From CALFMR01 sp035550595 (GTDB taxonomy: Bacteria; Acidobacteriota; Vicinamibacteria; Vicinamibacterales; SCN-69-37), in NCBI GenBank assembly GCA_035550595.1, contig DASZOV010000004.1, positions 113,377 through 177,376 of the forward strand: a DNA stretch of 64,000 nucleotides, read 5' to 3'. Below are positions 53,839-62,502 of the stretch, in pieces. Positions within the stretch are counted from its first letter, which is position 1. Each line of letters opens with the position of its first letter. Under the pieces are notes generated by a model. It was given only the letters and a program-made list of their open reading frames with translations. It was not told where the DNA came from and made no database searches. The translations under genes were made by a program, and so were the position numbers.

Positions 53839-54848
53839 TGGCCACCACGACGCCCGCGCTCAGCGGCGCGCGCAAAGCCGCGATTGCGCTGATGGCGCTC
53901 GGGGAAGCCGGCGCGCCGTTCTTCCGACACTTTCAGGAGGACGAGCTCGAACTCGTCGCGCGCGAGATCGCGGCGCTCGGCACGGTGCCGCCGGAGCTCG
54001 GCGAGCAGGTGCTCTCCGAGTTGCACGCATCGGTCTCAAGCGCGCAAGTGCCGGCGGGCGGCATCGACCAGGCGCGCCGCGTCCTCTCGAAAGCGCTGGG
54101 GCCCGAGCAGTCGCGCCGCGTGCTCGATCGCATCGTCGACTCGCTCCACACGGCGGCGGGTTTCGCCTCGCTCGAGCGTGCGAGCCCCGAGCAGCTCTCC
54201 AAGTTCTTCCTCGGCGAGCACCCGCAGACGACGGCGCTCATCCTGGCGCACTTGAATCCGAACAGCGCCGCACAACTCCTGGCGCAGTTGCCCGACGACA
54301 TGCGCACGGAGGTGCTCCTGCGCATGGCGGGCCTCGGTGAGATTCCGCCCGACGTCATCGTCCGCATCTCGACCGTCATCGAGCAGAAGCTGCGCAGCCT
54401 CGGCGGTCACAGTCACGAACAGCGCGGCGGCGTCCGCGCCGTGGCCGAACTCTTCAACCGGCTCGAGCGCGGCGTCAGCCGGCCGGCGCTCGAACGCATC
54501 GAGGCCATCGCGCCCGACACGGCCGTGGCCATCCGCAACCTGATGTTCGTCTTCGACGACCTCGCAGGAATCGAAGAGAACGGCATCCGCGAGATCGTCA
54601 ATCGCGCGGACAAGAAGACGTTGACCGTCGCGCTGAAGGGCGCGAGCGAGGCGATTCGTCAGCGCTTCTTCGCCAACATGTCGAAGCGCGCCGTCGACCT
54701 GATGAAAGAAGAAATGGAAATGCTCGGCGCCGTCCGGCTGCGCGAGGTGGAGAAGGCGCAGCACGAGATCGTCGGCATCGCGCGCAAGCTCGAGGAAGAA
54801 GGTCTCATCACGACCGGAAGCAGCGCGGGAGATTCGTATGTCACCTAA
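53838..54848 (+). CDS. fliG: Flagellar motor switch protein FliG
   Basis: A 336-residue rotor protein that binds FliF and contacts the stator. The N-terminal domain starts SGARKAAIALMALGEAGA. The middle domain has the EHPQT motif (GEHPQTTALILAHL). The C-terminal torque domain has the charged residues in FDDLAGIEENGIREI, RADKKTLTVALKG and RAVDLMKEEMEMLG. All domains are present and the length is normal. It overlaps fliH by 11 bp. Confidence 0.96.
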   Translation: MATTTPALSGARKAAIALMALGEAGAPFFRHFQEDELELVAREIAALGTVPPELGEQVLSELHASVSSAQVPAGGIDQARRVLSKALGPEQSRRVLDRIVDSLHTAAGFASLERASPEQLSKFFLGEHPQTTALILAHLNPNSAAQLLAQLPDDMRTEVLLRMAGLGEIPPDVIVRISTVIEQKLRSLGGHSHEQRGGVRAVAELFNRLERGVSRPALERIEAIAPDTAVAIRNLMFVFDDLAGIEENGIREIVNRADKKTLTVALKGASEAIRQRFFANMSKRAVDLMKEEMEMLGAVRLREVEKAQHEIVGIARKLEEEGLITTGSSAGDSYVT

Positions 54849-55659
54849 GAGCGCATCGCAACACGCGTCAGCGGCGCCGCTCGTCCCGCGCCCCATTCAC
54901 TCGTCGACCGTCGACGTCCACGGCGGGACGCACGCGAAGGCCCGTCGCCTTGCGCCGGGCGTCGCGACCGCGCGGTTCAGTTGGCAGTCGACCGACACGC
55001 CGCAGCCAATGCCGCGACCGGTGCCGCTCACCTTCGCGCCGCTCTCGCGCGGCGAGGCGCCGACGATCGAGCCGGCCGTCGACGTCGAGGCCCGTGAGAT
55101 CCATCTGCCGTCGCTGTCGCTCGAGCGCCAGCAGGCCATCGAACAGGAAGCCTTCGCCGCCGGGTTCGCGCACGGCGAACGCCTCGGCACCGAGGCGGCG
55201 ACCGCGCGGCTCGACGCGGTCATCGCGCGCTTTCACGAGACGATCGACGAGCTGGCGGCGCTCCGTCCAGAGCTCATGCACCACACCGAGCGCGAGCTCG
55301 TGCACCTGGCCGTCGTCATCGCCGAACGCATCCTGCGTCACGAAGTCGAGGTCGACCCCGACCTGATTCTGGTCATCGCGCGCGTGGCCGTCGATCGGCT
55401 CGGCGAGCGCGCGGCCGCGAAGATCCATCTGAACCCGGCCGACAGCGAGGCCGTGTCTCCGGGCGCGCGCGAGGCGCTCGGCTCGATCGAGATCGTCGCC
55501 GACCCGGCCGTCGAGCGCGGCGGCTGCTTCGTGCGATCCGCGTTCGGCGTCATCGATGCGGGCATTGACGCGCAGATCCGCGCGCTCTCGCGCGAGCTGC
55601 TCGGCGGCGCGGACGAGGATCGCGAGGAAGAGACGCATGGGGCCTGGGTCGCTCACTGA
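54838..55659 (+). CDS. fliH: Flagellar export-apparatus protein FliH
   Basis: A 273-residue protein that anchors and inhibits the export ATPase. The Pro- and Ala-rich N-terminus (1-85) is variable. The central helix begins LSLERQQAIEQEAFAAGFAHG. The C-terminal domain is seen in LVHLAVVIAERILRHEVEVDP and the closing IVADPAVERGGCFVRSAFGVIDAGIDAQI, the family signature. It overlaps fliI by 23 bp. Confidence 0.9.
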   Translation: MSPKSASQHASAAPLVPRPIHSSTVDVHGGTHAKARRLAPGVATARFSWQSTDTPQPMPRPVPLTFAPLSRGEAPTIEPAVDVEAREIHLPSLSLERQQAIEQEAFAAGFAHGERLGTEAATARLDAVIARFHETIDELAALRPELMHHTERELVHLAVVIAERILRHEVEVDPDLILVIARVAVDRLGERAAAKIHLNPADSEAVSPGAREALGSIEIVADPAVERGGCFVRSAFGVIDAGIDAQIRALSRELLGGADEDREEETHGAWVAH

Positions 55660-57001
55660 ATCGGCGCCCGCGCCGGCCGCGCCCGAGAGCGCCACGCCTG
55701 GGCTGTCGCTCGGTGCGTACTTCGATCGCGTCGCCCGCGCGGACACGTTGCCCGTCGTCGGCCACGTCATGCGCATCGTCGGACTCGTCGTCGAGTCGGC
55801 CGGCCCGGCGGCGAGCGTCGGCGAGATCTGCGAGATCCGGACGGGGCGCGGTCCCGCGCTGCCGGTCGAAGTCGTCGGTTTCCGCGACGGCCGTCTGCTG
55901 TCGGTGCCGCTCGGCGACACGGCCGGCGTACGGCCTGGCGATCGGATCGTCTCGAGCGGCATGGCGCCGACCATTCCTGTGGGCGACGCGCTCCTCGGAC
56001 GCGTCATCGACGGCTTCGGCGTGCCCATCGATGGACTCGGTCCGGTGGCCACATCGGAGCGTGCGCCGCTCCATCCCGCTGCGCTCAATCCACTCGTCCG
56101 CGAACCGGTCGCCTCGGCGATCGGCACCGGCGTGCGCGCGATCGACGCGCTCCTCACGTGCGGGCGCGGACAGCGCATCGGCGTCTTCGGCGGCAGCGGC
56201 GTCGGCAAAAGCACGCTGCTCGGCATGATGGCGCGCGGCACTGAAGCGGATGTCGTCGTCCTGTGCCTGGTCGGTGAGCGTGGACGCGAAGTCCGCAGCT
56301 TCCTCGAACACGATCTCGGCCCGCGCGGTCGCGAACGCTCCGTCGTCGTCGTCTCGACGTCGGACAGCCCCGCGCTCGCACGGCAGCGCGCAGCCTATGC
56401 AGCCACGGCCATTGCCGAAGCGTTCCGCGATGCCGGTCGCCACGTGCTCCTGATGATGGACTCGATCACGCGGTTCGCGATGGCGCAGCGTGAGGTCGGC
56501 CTCGCGGCAGGGGAGCCGCCAACCGCGAAGGGCTATCCACCGTCCGTCTTCGCGCGGCTGCCGGGCCTGCTCGAACGTGCGGGCGCGGTTTCCGGGAAGG
56601 GCAGCATCACGGCGTTCTACACGGTGCTCGTCGAAGGCGACGATCACAACGAGCCGGTCGCCGACGCCGTGCGCGCGATCCTCGACGGCCACATCGTGCT
56701 CTCGCGCGATCTCGCGGCGAAGAATCACTATCCGGCCATCGACATCCTGCAGAGCGTCAGCCGGACGATGCCCGACGTCACGACGGCGGCGCATCGCGAG
56801 CGCGCGGGCGCGGTCCGCGAATGGCTCGCGACGATTCGTGACAACGACGACCTCGTCAGTGTCGGCGCGTACGTGCCTGGCAGCAACCCGCGCGTCGACG
56901 CCGCGTTCGCGCATCGTGACGCCGTTGGACGGTTCCTGTGTCAGCCCGCCGACACGGACGTCCGGCTGGCCGACGCCATCACGCAACTGCACAGCCTCTG
57001 A
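55637..57001 (+). CDS. fliI: Flagellar export ATPase FliI
   Basis: A 454-residue F1-beta-like ATPase that drives flagellar protein export. Walker A is GGSGVGKS (185-192) and Walker B is HVLLMMDSITRF. The T3SS-ATPase motif GEPPTAKGYPPSVFARLP is intact, as is VVVSTSDSPALARQRAAY. The ATG at 55637 was chosen for the typical length and overlap with fliH. fliJ starts 2 bp after its stop. Confidence 0.95.
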   Translation: MGPGSLTESAPAPAAPESATPGLSLGAYFDRVARADTLPVVGHVMRIVGLVVESAGPAASVGEICEIRTGRGPALPVEVVGFRDGRLLSVPLGDTAGVRPGDRIVSSGMAPTIPVGDALLGRVIDGFGVPIDGLGPVATSERAPLHPAALNPLVREPVASAIGTGVRAIDALLTCGRGQRIGVFGGSGVGKSTLLGMMARGTEADVVVLCLVGERGREVRSFLEHDLGPRGRERSVVVVSTSDSPALARQRAAYAATAIAEAFRDAGRHVLLMMDSITRFAMAQREVGLAAGEPPTAKGYPPSVFARLPGLLERAGAVSGKGSITAFYTVLVEGDDHNEPVADAVRAILDGHIVLSRDLAAKNHYPAIDILQSVSRTMPDVTTAAHRERAGAVREWLATIRDNDDLVSVGAYVPGSNPRVDAAFAHRDAVGRFLCQPADTDVRLADAITQLHSL

Positions 57002-57003
57002 TC

Positions 57004-57459
57004 ATGGCGGTCTTCCACTTCCGCGCGGCCGCGGCGCTCGATCTGCGCCGCCGCGAGGAGACGACGGCGGCCGCCGCGCTCTCGCGTGCGGAGGCCCGAT
57101 TTCACGAGGCCGAAGCCGAGCGCGACCGCGCGGATGCCGAGCGCGCCGCCGCCCAAGCCGACCTCGTCACCATCGCGCGCCGCGGGATCGACCCCGGCGT
57201 GCTCGAGTGGCACCGGAATTGGATTGTCCGTCTGGCGGCGAACGCGGGCCGGCGGCGACGTGAGGTCGACGACCGGGCGCGTGACGTGCGAACGGCCACG
57301 ACGGCCTGGCACATGAGCCGGCGGCGGCGCCTGGCGCTCGAACGGCTGCGCGATCGCGCGTGGCGGCGTTACGCCGAAGCCGAGCGGCGCGAAGAGAACC
57401 GCGCCATGGACGAGCTCGCGCGCATCCGCTTCGTGATGACCGAGCCGGAAAGGGAGTGA
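57004..57459 (+). CDS. fliJ: Flagellar export chaperone FliJ
   Basis: A 151-residue, highly charged, helical coiled-coil protein (Arg, Ala and Glu rich), starting FHFRAAAALDLRRREE. Sequence identity to FliJ is low, as is normal in this family. The assignment rests on coiled-coil content, size and position directly after fliI and before flgD. It escorts export substrates and stimulates the ATPase. Confidence 0.82.
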   Translation: MAVFHFRAAAALDLRRREETTAAAALSRAEARFHEAEAERDRADAERAAAQADLVTIARRGIDPGVLEWHRNWIVRLAANAGRRRREVDDRARDVRTATTAWHMSRRRRLALERLRDRAWRRYAEAERREENRAMDELARIRFVMTEPERE

Positions 57460-57465
57460 ACCGTC

Positions 57466-57780
57466 ATGGTCGATCCAGTGTCCCAGGACGCCGCCAGTCA
57501 GTCGGCGGCTGCGCAGACATCCAGCACCAGCTCGTCGACGACGACCGCGCCGTCGAAGACCTTGGGCCAGGACGCGTTCCTGTCGCTGCTCGTCACGCAG
57601 CTCGAGCACCAGGACCCGTTGTCGCCGCAGGACAACAGCGAGTTCATCGCCCAGCTCGCGCAATTCAGTTCGCTCGAGAGCCTGCAGCAGATCGAGGGCG
57701 ACACGTCCGCGCTCCGCAGCATGTTCGAAACCGGGCTCGGCGCTGTGACCGACACGCCGGCTCCCGATGGAGGTGCCTAA
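57466..57780 (+). CDS. flgD: Flagellar hook-capping protein FlgD, short form
   Basis: A 104-residue protein carrying only the N-terminal FlgD region. The conserved sequence is QDAFLSLLVTQLEHQDPLSP, then FIAQLAQFSSLESLQQI. Standard FlgD is about 220 residues, with tudor-like and Ig-like domains that form the cap; these are missing, as in some shorter FlgD proteins of other bacteria. The cap function is therefore partly inferred. GGGAG precedes the ATG, and flgE starts right after its stop. Confidence 0.88.
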   Translation: MVDPVSQDAASQSAAAQTSSTSSSTTTAPSKTLGQDAFLSLLVTQLEHQDPLSPQDNSEFIAQLAQFSSLESLQQIEGDTSALRSMFETGLGAVTDTPAPDGGA

Positions 57781-59052
57781 ATGTCCGTGGGTTCTTTTTC
57801 CGCCGCGCTGTCCGGGCTCGATGCGAATCAGCAGAAGCTGAGCGTCATCGGGAACAACCTGGCCAACCTGAACACGGTCGCCTACAAGGCGTCGACTGTG
57901 AACTTCGACGATCTCGTCAGCCAGTCGATCGGCGGCACGAGCGACAACCCGATGCAGATCGGTCTCGGTGTCACCGTCGGATCGATCACGCCCAACTTCA
58001 CGCAGGGCAACATCGAGAACACGGGCGTGCCGACCGACGTCGCCATCCAGGGGCAGGGCTTCTTCCTCGTGGGTGACGCGGACCAGCGGTCGTACACGCG
58101 CGCCGGCAACTTCAGCTTCGATCCGAACGGCGTGCTCGTGACCTCGGACGGACAGCCCGTGCAGGGCTACACGGCCGTGGATCCGGCGACGGGCGGCATC
58201 GACACGAGCGGCCAGCCGAGCGCCATCGTCATTCCGCCCGGCGTGCTGCGCCAGCCCGTGCCGACGACCTCGTTCGGCACGTTCACGAATCTCGATGCGT
58301 CGGCGCCCACGGGCACGACGCACGCCTCGTCGGTGCAGATCTACGACTCGCTCGGCGTGTCGCACATCGCGACCGTCACCATGAAGAAGACGGCCGACAA
58401 CGGCAAGTGGGACTACAGCATCACCGTCCCCGGCGAAGACGTGGACGGCGGCACCGCCGGAACGCCCAAGGAGATCGCGAACGGCACGCTCGAGTTCAAC
58501 GGCGTCGGCACGCTCACCAAGGTCGACGGCGACGACGCGGCCGACGTCAGCATCACGAGCCCGACCTGGGCGAACGGCGCGACGTCGGCGGACATGTCGT
58601 GGGATCTGCTCGACGCGAACGGCGTTCCGACGATCACCAACTACGCCGCGCCATCCGCGACGTCGTCGACCGTGCAGAACGGCGCGCCGACCGGATCGGT
58701 CTCGAGCGTCATCAGCATCAACGCGTCGGGTGAGCTCGTCGCGTCGTTCGGCATGGGGCGATCGGTGACGGTCGGGCAGCTCGCGACGGCCACGTTCAAC
58801 AACCCGGCCGGCATGATCAAGCTCGGCACGAACCTGTACAGCCAGAGCGAAGCCTCGGGCATCCCGAGCGTCGGCACGCCCGGCACGGGCGGCCGCGGCC
58901 CGCTCATCGGCAGCGCGCTCGAGCAGTCGAACGTGGACATCGCCAACGAGTTCACGCAGATGATCCTCGCGCAGCGCGGCTATCAGGCGAACTCGAAGAG
59001 CATCACCGTGGCCGACGAGCTGCTCGTCGACACGCTGAACCTCCTGCGCTGA
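57781..59052 (+). CDS. flgE: Flagellar hook protein FlgE
   Basis: A 423-residue hook subunit. The N-terminal rod-hook motif is SVGSFSAALSGLDANQQKLS and NNLANLNTVAYKAS. The middle has the variable surface region (residues ~160-330). The C-terminus LEQSNVDIANEFTQMILAQRGYQANSKS (in parts) is the conserved FlgE/FlgG end. GGAGG within the end of flgD serves as its ribosome-binding site, so its translation is coupled to flgD. Confidence 0.95.
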   Translation: MSVGSFSAALSGLDANQQKLSVIGNNLANLNTVAYKASTVNFDDLVSQSIGGTSDNPMQIGLGVTVGSITPNFTQGNIENTGVPTDVAIQGQGFFLVGDADQRSYTRAGNFSFDPNGVLVTSDGQPVQGYTAVDPATGGIDTSGQPSAIVIPPGVLRQPVPTTSFGTFTNLDASAPTGTTHASSVQIYDSLGVSHIATVTMKKTADNGKWDYSITVPGEDVDGGTAGTPKEIANGTLEFNGVGTLTKVDGDDAADVSITSPTWANGATSADMSWDLLDANGVPTITNYAAPSATSSTVQNGAPTGSVSSVISINASGELVASFGMGRSVTVGQLATATFNNPAGMIKLGTNLYSQSEASGIPSVGTPGTGGRGPLIGSALEQSNVDIANEFTQMILAQRGYQANSKSITVADELLVDTLNLLR

Positions 59053-59070
59053 CGGCTGGAGTAGTGCGCC

Positions 59071-60849
59071 GTGAGCCTCAGTCCCCTCCCAGCCGGCGCG
59101 GCGTCGGCATCGGCCTCGCGCGCGATGCCGATGTCCGCCGTCCGGCCGTCGCGCTCCGCCGGTGCGCCGGCGAACACGTTCGACGCGCTCGTCGACGATT
59201 TGTCGGACGATGCAGTCGACGGATCGTCGTCCGCGCCCGCATCGGGCCATCCGGCTGCAGCGAATCGCAGCGGAAAGCCGGCAACGGGCGCGACCGTGGC
59301 TGGTCGCGGCGCGACGTCTGCGTCTTCGTCCGAATCTGACGCGAAGCCGAAGACTGATGCGGCAGCGGATCCGACGTCCTGGTTGGCGGACGTTCTGGCA
59401 GGTGCGTTCTCGGGCGAGTCATCGAGCGCGACCGATCGTTCGACGACAGGGACCATGACGCGATCGCGCGGAAAGTCCGGATCGAAGGATGCCGGGGCGC
59501 GCGATCATGACGACACCCCCGCGAACCACGCGGCCACGGCCGCGTGGCCCGCGGCACTTCCGCCCGCGCTGGCGGCCATCCTGATGGCCGCCGCCGCGGC
59601 GACCGCGCCCACGAATGGCGAACCGGCCGCGAACGCGGCCGGCTCGGCCGATCCGAAAGCCGTTGCAGGCGACGCGCCGCACGGCGGCACATCGTCCGCA
59701 GCGGCAACAGGCACGCCCGCAGCGGCTCTCGCCGCCGCGTCCGTGCCCGCAGCTCCTGGCGCTGACGCGTCCACGAAGACTGCGACATCGTCACAGCCGG
59801 CGGCCGCGCGTGGCGCGGCCGCCGGTGTGGCGATGCCTGACGTCGCGCGCGCCGCGCTCGACGCGGCGATTGCCGCGACGAGCGCCGCAACCGACGCCGC
59901 ACCTGGCGGCACGACGACGAAGACTGCCGCGGCGACCACGCCCGCGCGTAACGCGTCCGTCGGAAGCGGCGTGACGACGACCGCTCTGTCCGCGGGCAAC
60001 GCGACCGGAACGGACATCAGTCCGGCGCTGGCGACCGTGCTGGCCGCGGCCCGCGCGGCGAATGCCGCGCAGGCCGCCACTGGCCAGACGTCACAGTCCT
60101 CCGGCACCGCGCCGGCCAATGCGGCATCGGCTTCCAATAAAGGTGTCGCGCAGAATAGCGCCGCGGCGCCGCAGACTCCTCCGCCGGCAACTGGCGCCGG
60201 ACTGCAATCCGTCGCGGCGCGTGTCGCTGCCGCGACGACGACATCGACGGGCGGCGCGCCCGCGGCGGAAGCCGCGGGCACGTCGTCGCACGCGACGTCC
60301 GAGCGCGCCGACGCGCCGGCCGCCGGTGTGACGACGGCCGGTGCGTCGACGCTCGCGGCTGCGGCCGCGCAGGCCGGCCTGTTGGCCGGCCCGGCGGCGG
60401 GCGCGGGTGCGAGCGTCGTGGTCGACGCCGCGCCGCTCGATCGTGCGTTGTCATCGCCGGCCGACGGCACGGCCGATCAAATAGTTCAGACCATGCGGCT
60501 GCAGACGCTCGACGGCGGCGGCATCGCCGAGATCCGGCTGCAGCCGGAGCAGTTCGGCAACCTCACGATTTCGCTGCACGTCAGCGATGGCCAGGTCAGT
60601 GCGCGCCTTCAAGCGGATTCGCCCGCGGCGCGCGATTGGCTGCAGGCCAACGCGGACACGCTGCGCCACGGCCTCTCGACGCACAACCTCACGCTCGATC
60701 GGCTCGAGATCGCGGAGCCACCGTCCAACTCGTCGCCTTCGGATCGCCGCGGCACGGGCGATCGCGCGTTCCGCGATCAACCGCCGCCGCGCCGGCAGCC
60801 ACGTCGCGCGCCATCGGGCGCCGGCGAGACGTTCGAACTCATCGCCTAG
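59071..60849 (+). CDS. fliK: Flagellar hook-length control protein FliK
   Basis: A 592-residue protein, mostly Ala/Ser/Thr-rich low-complexity sequence (residues ~30-450). The C-terminal domain is conserved (IAEIRLQPEQFGNLTISLHV, then GQVSARLQADSPAARDWLQA and LSTHNLTLDRLEI). FliK measures hook length and switches export specificity. The start is GTG at 59071. The weakly conserved middle explains the length above the usual 400. Confidence 0.9.
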   Translation: MSLSPLPAGAASASASRAMPMSAVRPSRSAGAPANTFDALVDDLSDDAVDGSSSAPASGHPAAANRSGKPATGATVAGRGATSASSSESDAKPKTDAAADPTSWLADVLAGAFSGESSSATDRSTTGTMTRSRGKSGSKDAGARDHDDTPANHAATAAWPAALPPALAAILMAAAAATAPTNGEPAANAAGSADPKAVAGDAPHGGTSSAAATGTPAAALAAASVPAAPGADASTKTATSSQPAAARGAAAGVAMPDVARAALDAAIAATSAATDAAPGGTTTKTAAATTPARNASVGSGVTTTALSAGNATGTDISPALATVLAAARAANAAQAATGQTSQSSGTAPANAASASNKGVAQNSAAAPQTPPPATGAGLQSVAARVAAATTTSTGGAPAAEAAGTSSHATSERADAPAAGVTTAGASTLAAAAAQAGLLAGPAAGAGASVVVDAAPLDRALSSPADGTADQIVQTMRLQTLDGGGIAEIRLQPEQFGNLTISLHVSDGQVSARLQADSPAARDWLQANADTLRHGLSTHNLTLDRLEIAEPPSNSSPSDRRGTGDRAFRDQPPPRRQPRRAPSGAGETFELIA

Positions 60850-60866
60850 CCTCAGGAGCCTGTCTC

Positions 60867-61361
60867 ATGATCAACCCGCTTGATTCGACCAGCACGACGA
60901 CCGGCGTGTCGCCGCTCATCGAGCAAATCGCCCGGCGCGTCGACGCCAACGGCGACGGCAGCATCTCGACCTCGGAGTTCTCGTCGTTCCTGACGAACCT
61001 GCTCCAGTCGATCTCGCAGGCGGCGCAGGGCACCGCTTCGACGTCGACGACGTCCTCGTTCACGTCATCGACCGGCAGCTCGACGGACCCACTGCCGCCG
61101 TGCCCGCCCGGATGGGACTCGCAGAAGTGGGTCGACCCGACGCACACGACGCCGAAGTACGTCGTCGGCCGCATCCTCGCGAAGTACCCGCCGACGCCGG
61201 CCGGTCTGCAGGCGGCCATGCCGGAAATCCAGTCCGCCATGCCGGGCACGACGCTCGACGGCGACGACACGCTGAACATCCCGAACGTCGGCTACATCGA
61301 CGTCGGCGTCGCCTTCGGCGCCGGCGGCGGCGTCGGCTGGGACTGGCAGGTCACGGGATAG
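60867..61361 (+). CDS. EF-hand protein of unknown function in the flagellar operon
   Basis: A 164-residue protein between fliK and fliL. Residues 26-37 form a complete calcium-binding EF-hand loop (DANGDGSISTSE), with Asp26, Asn28, Asp30, Ser32, Ser34 and Glu37 in the ligand positions. A helix on each side is likely. Residues ~50-75 are Ser/Thr-rich. Residues 76-164 look like a separate domain with WDSQKWVDPTHTTPKYVVGR and a Gly-rich end VGVAFGAGGGVGWDWQVTG. There is no signal peptide. I do not recognise the family. Its place suggests a flagellum-related role, perhaps a calcium-sensitive switch, which is only inference. Confidence 0.75.
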   Translation: MINPLDSTSTTTGVSPLIEQIARRVDANGDGSISTSEFSSFLTNLLQSISQAAQGTASTSTTSSFTSSTGSSTDPLPPCPPGWDSQKWVDPTHTTPKYVVGRILAKYPPTPAGLQAAMPEIQSAMPGTTLDGDDTLNIPNVGYIDVGVAFGAGGGVGWDWQVTG

Positions 61362-61363
61362 AC

Positions 61364-61385
61364 CCCTGGGCCTGAAGGCCCAGGG
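61364..61385 (+). repeat. Hairpin repeat (family A), single copy inside the flagellar operon
   Basis: Arms CCCTGGGCC (61364-61372) and GGCCCAGGG (61377-61385) enclose TGAA, and CTCCACAG follows. It starts two bases after the EF-hand gene stop and lies 22 bp before the fliL ATG. It may reduce readthrough into fliL. The fliL ATG is not preceded by a clear Shine-Dalgarno sequence (the leader is AAAAAAAGAACATC). Confidence 0.82.
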
Positions 61386-61407
61386 CTCCACAGAAAAAAA
61401 GAACATC

Positions 61408-61881
61408 ATGGACGACACCACACAGTCAGCGCCACCGAAGAAAGGCCGCGGCCTCGTCATGACGCTCATCGTCGTGATCGTGCTGCTCCTCTGCGCGGGC
61501 GGCGGCGGGGCGTGGTGGCTGCTCGAGGCGCGGAGCGGCGCGACGGCGGCCGAGCCCGATCCGGAGACGCGGGGCCTGCTGACGTTCGATCCGTTCCTCG
61601 TCAATCTGACCGACGCGGGCGGCAACCGGTTCCTCAAAGTCACGGTGCAGCTCGTCGTCGGCACGGCGGCCGAGGCGAAGCACATCGAGGACACGCCGGT
61701 CATCCTCATGCGCGCGCGGTCGAGCATCCTCGAGCTCCTCGCGCAGCAATCGGCGTCCACGCTCGTGACGCCCGAAGGCAAGCAGGCGCTGAAGCTCGGC
61801 ATCAAGGAACGCGTGACGCCCTTGCTCGAGCACGAACAGGTGATCGATGTCCTCTTCTCCGAGTTCGTCGTCCAGTTCTGA
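61408..61881 (+). CDS. fliL: Flagellar basal-body associated protein FliL
   Basis: A 157-residue single-pass membrane protein. A short cytoplasmic start (DDTTQSAPPKKGRG) and a helix (LVMTLIVVIVLLLCAGGGG) lead into a periplasmic stomatin-like domain with LLTFDPFLVNLTDAGG, then RFLKVTVQLVV and ILELLAQQSASTL. FliL stabilises stators. It overlaps fliN by 35 bp. Confidence 0.93.
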   Translation: MDDTTQSAPPKKGRGLVMTLIVVIVLLLCAGGGGAWWLLEARSGATAAEPDPETRGLLTFDPFLVNLTDAGGNRFLKVTVQLVVGTAAEAKHIEDTPVILMRARSSILELLAQQSASTLVTPEGKQALKLGIKERVTPLLEHEQVIDVLFSEFVVQF

Positions 61882-62152
61882 GGCGCCTCCGGCCGTCGCC
61901 GACCCGCTCGAATGGGTGATGGACGTGCCGTGCGCGGTCGACTTCGTGCTCGGCACGACGACCGTGAAGGTGCGCGACTGCGCGGCGTTCACGCTCCAGT
62001 CGGTCGTGCGCCTGAAACAGGCCGCGGGCGCGGATCTCGAAGTACGCGTGGGCGGCGTGCCGCTCGCGACCGGTGAGGTCGTCATCGTCGAAGAGAACGT
62101 GGGCCTGCGGCTCAGCCGCGTGCTGCCGCCGGCCGGACAGGAGACGCGGTGA
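61847..62152 (+). CDS. fliN: Flagellar motor switch protein FliN
   Basis: A 101-residue SpoA-domain protein. The N-terminal 15 residues are Ser-rich. The domain shows MDVPCAVDFVLGTTTVKVRD, VVRLKQAAGADLEVRVGGVP and TGEVVIVEENVGLRL, the standard FliN pattern. fliM, usually just before fliN, is missing here. The ATG at 61847 lies inside fliL. fliO follows with a 4-bp overlap. Confidence 0.9.
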   Translation: MSSSPSSSSSSEAPPAVADPLEWVMDVPCAVDFVLGTTTVKVRDCAAFTLQSVVRLKQAAGADLEVRVGGVPLATGEVVIVEENVGLRLSRVLPPAGQETR

Positions 62153-62502
62153 TCGCGCTCCTCGTCGTCGCGCAGACCGACGTCGTCGGATCGGGCACGC
62201 CCGATCTCGTGCCGTCGATGTGGCGCATGTTCGTCGCGCTCGCCGTCGTGCTGGCGCTGCTCGGCGGCCTCGCGTGGCTCCTGCGGCGGGGCGTGATCGC
62301 GCGCCGCCAGTCGGGTGCGCTCGGCGTCGAGACGGCGCTCGCGCTCGGCGACCGCCGCTCGCTCGTCATCGTCGCCGTCGAAGGCCGGCGGCTGCTCCTG
62401 GGGCTGGCTCCTGGCGGCGTGTCGCTCGTCACCGAGCTCGGTCCGTCCACGTCGTTCGACGCGGCGCTCGCGCGCGCGGGGCAGGAGAGCCCGCGGACAT
62501 GA
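62149..62502 (+). CDS. fliO: Flagellar biosynthesis protein FliO
   Basis: A 117-residue single-pass membrane protein starting with GTG at 62149. The helix is MFVALAVVLALLGGLAWLL, followed by a basic stretch and a cytoplasmic region with SLVIVAVEGRRLLLGLAPGG, a weakly conserved FliO mark. The short length and position between fliN and fliP support the call. It assists FliP assembly. Confidence 0.87.
   Translation: MIALLVVAQTDVVGSGTPDLVPSMWRMFVALAVVLALLGGLAWLLRRGVIARRQSGALGVETALALGDRRSLVIVAVEGRRLLLGLAPGGVSLVTELGPSTSFDAALARAGQESPRT

Noticed and set aside
56941..59250. A 769-residue open frame on the minus strand across fliI-flgE
   Set aside because: It is antisense to well recognised flagellar genes, is extremely Arg-rich and has no domain. 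Long antisense frames are expected with GC-rich third codon positions.
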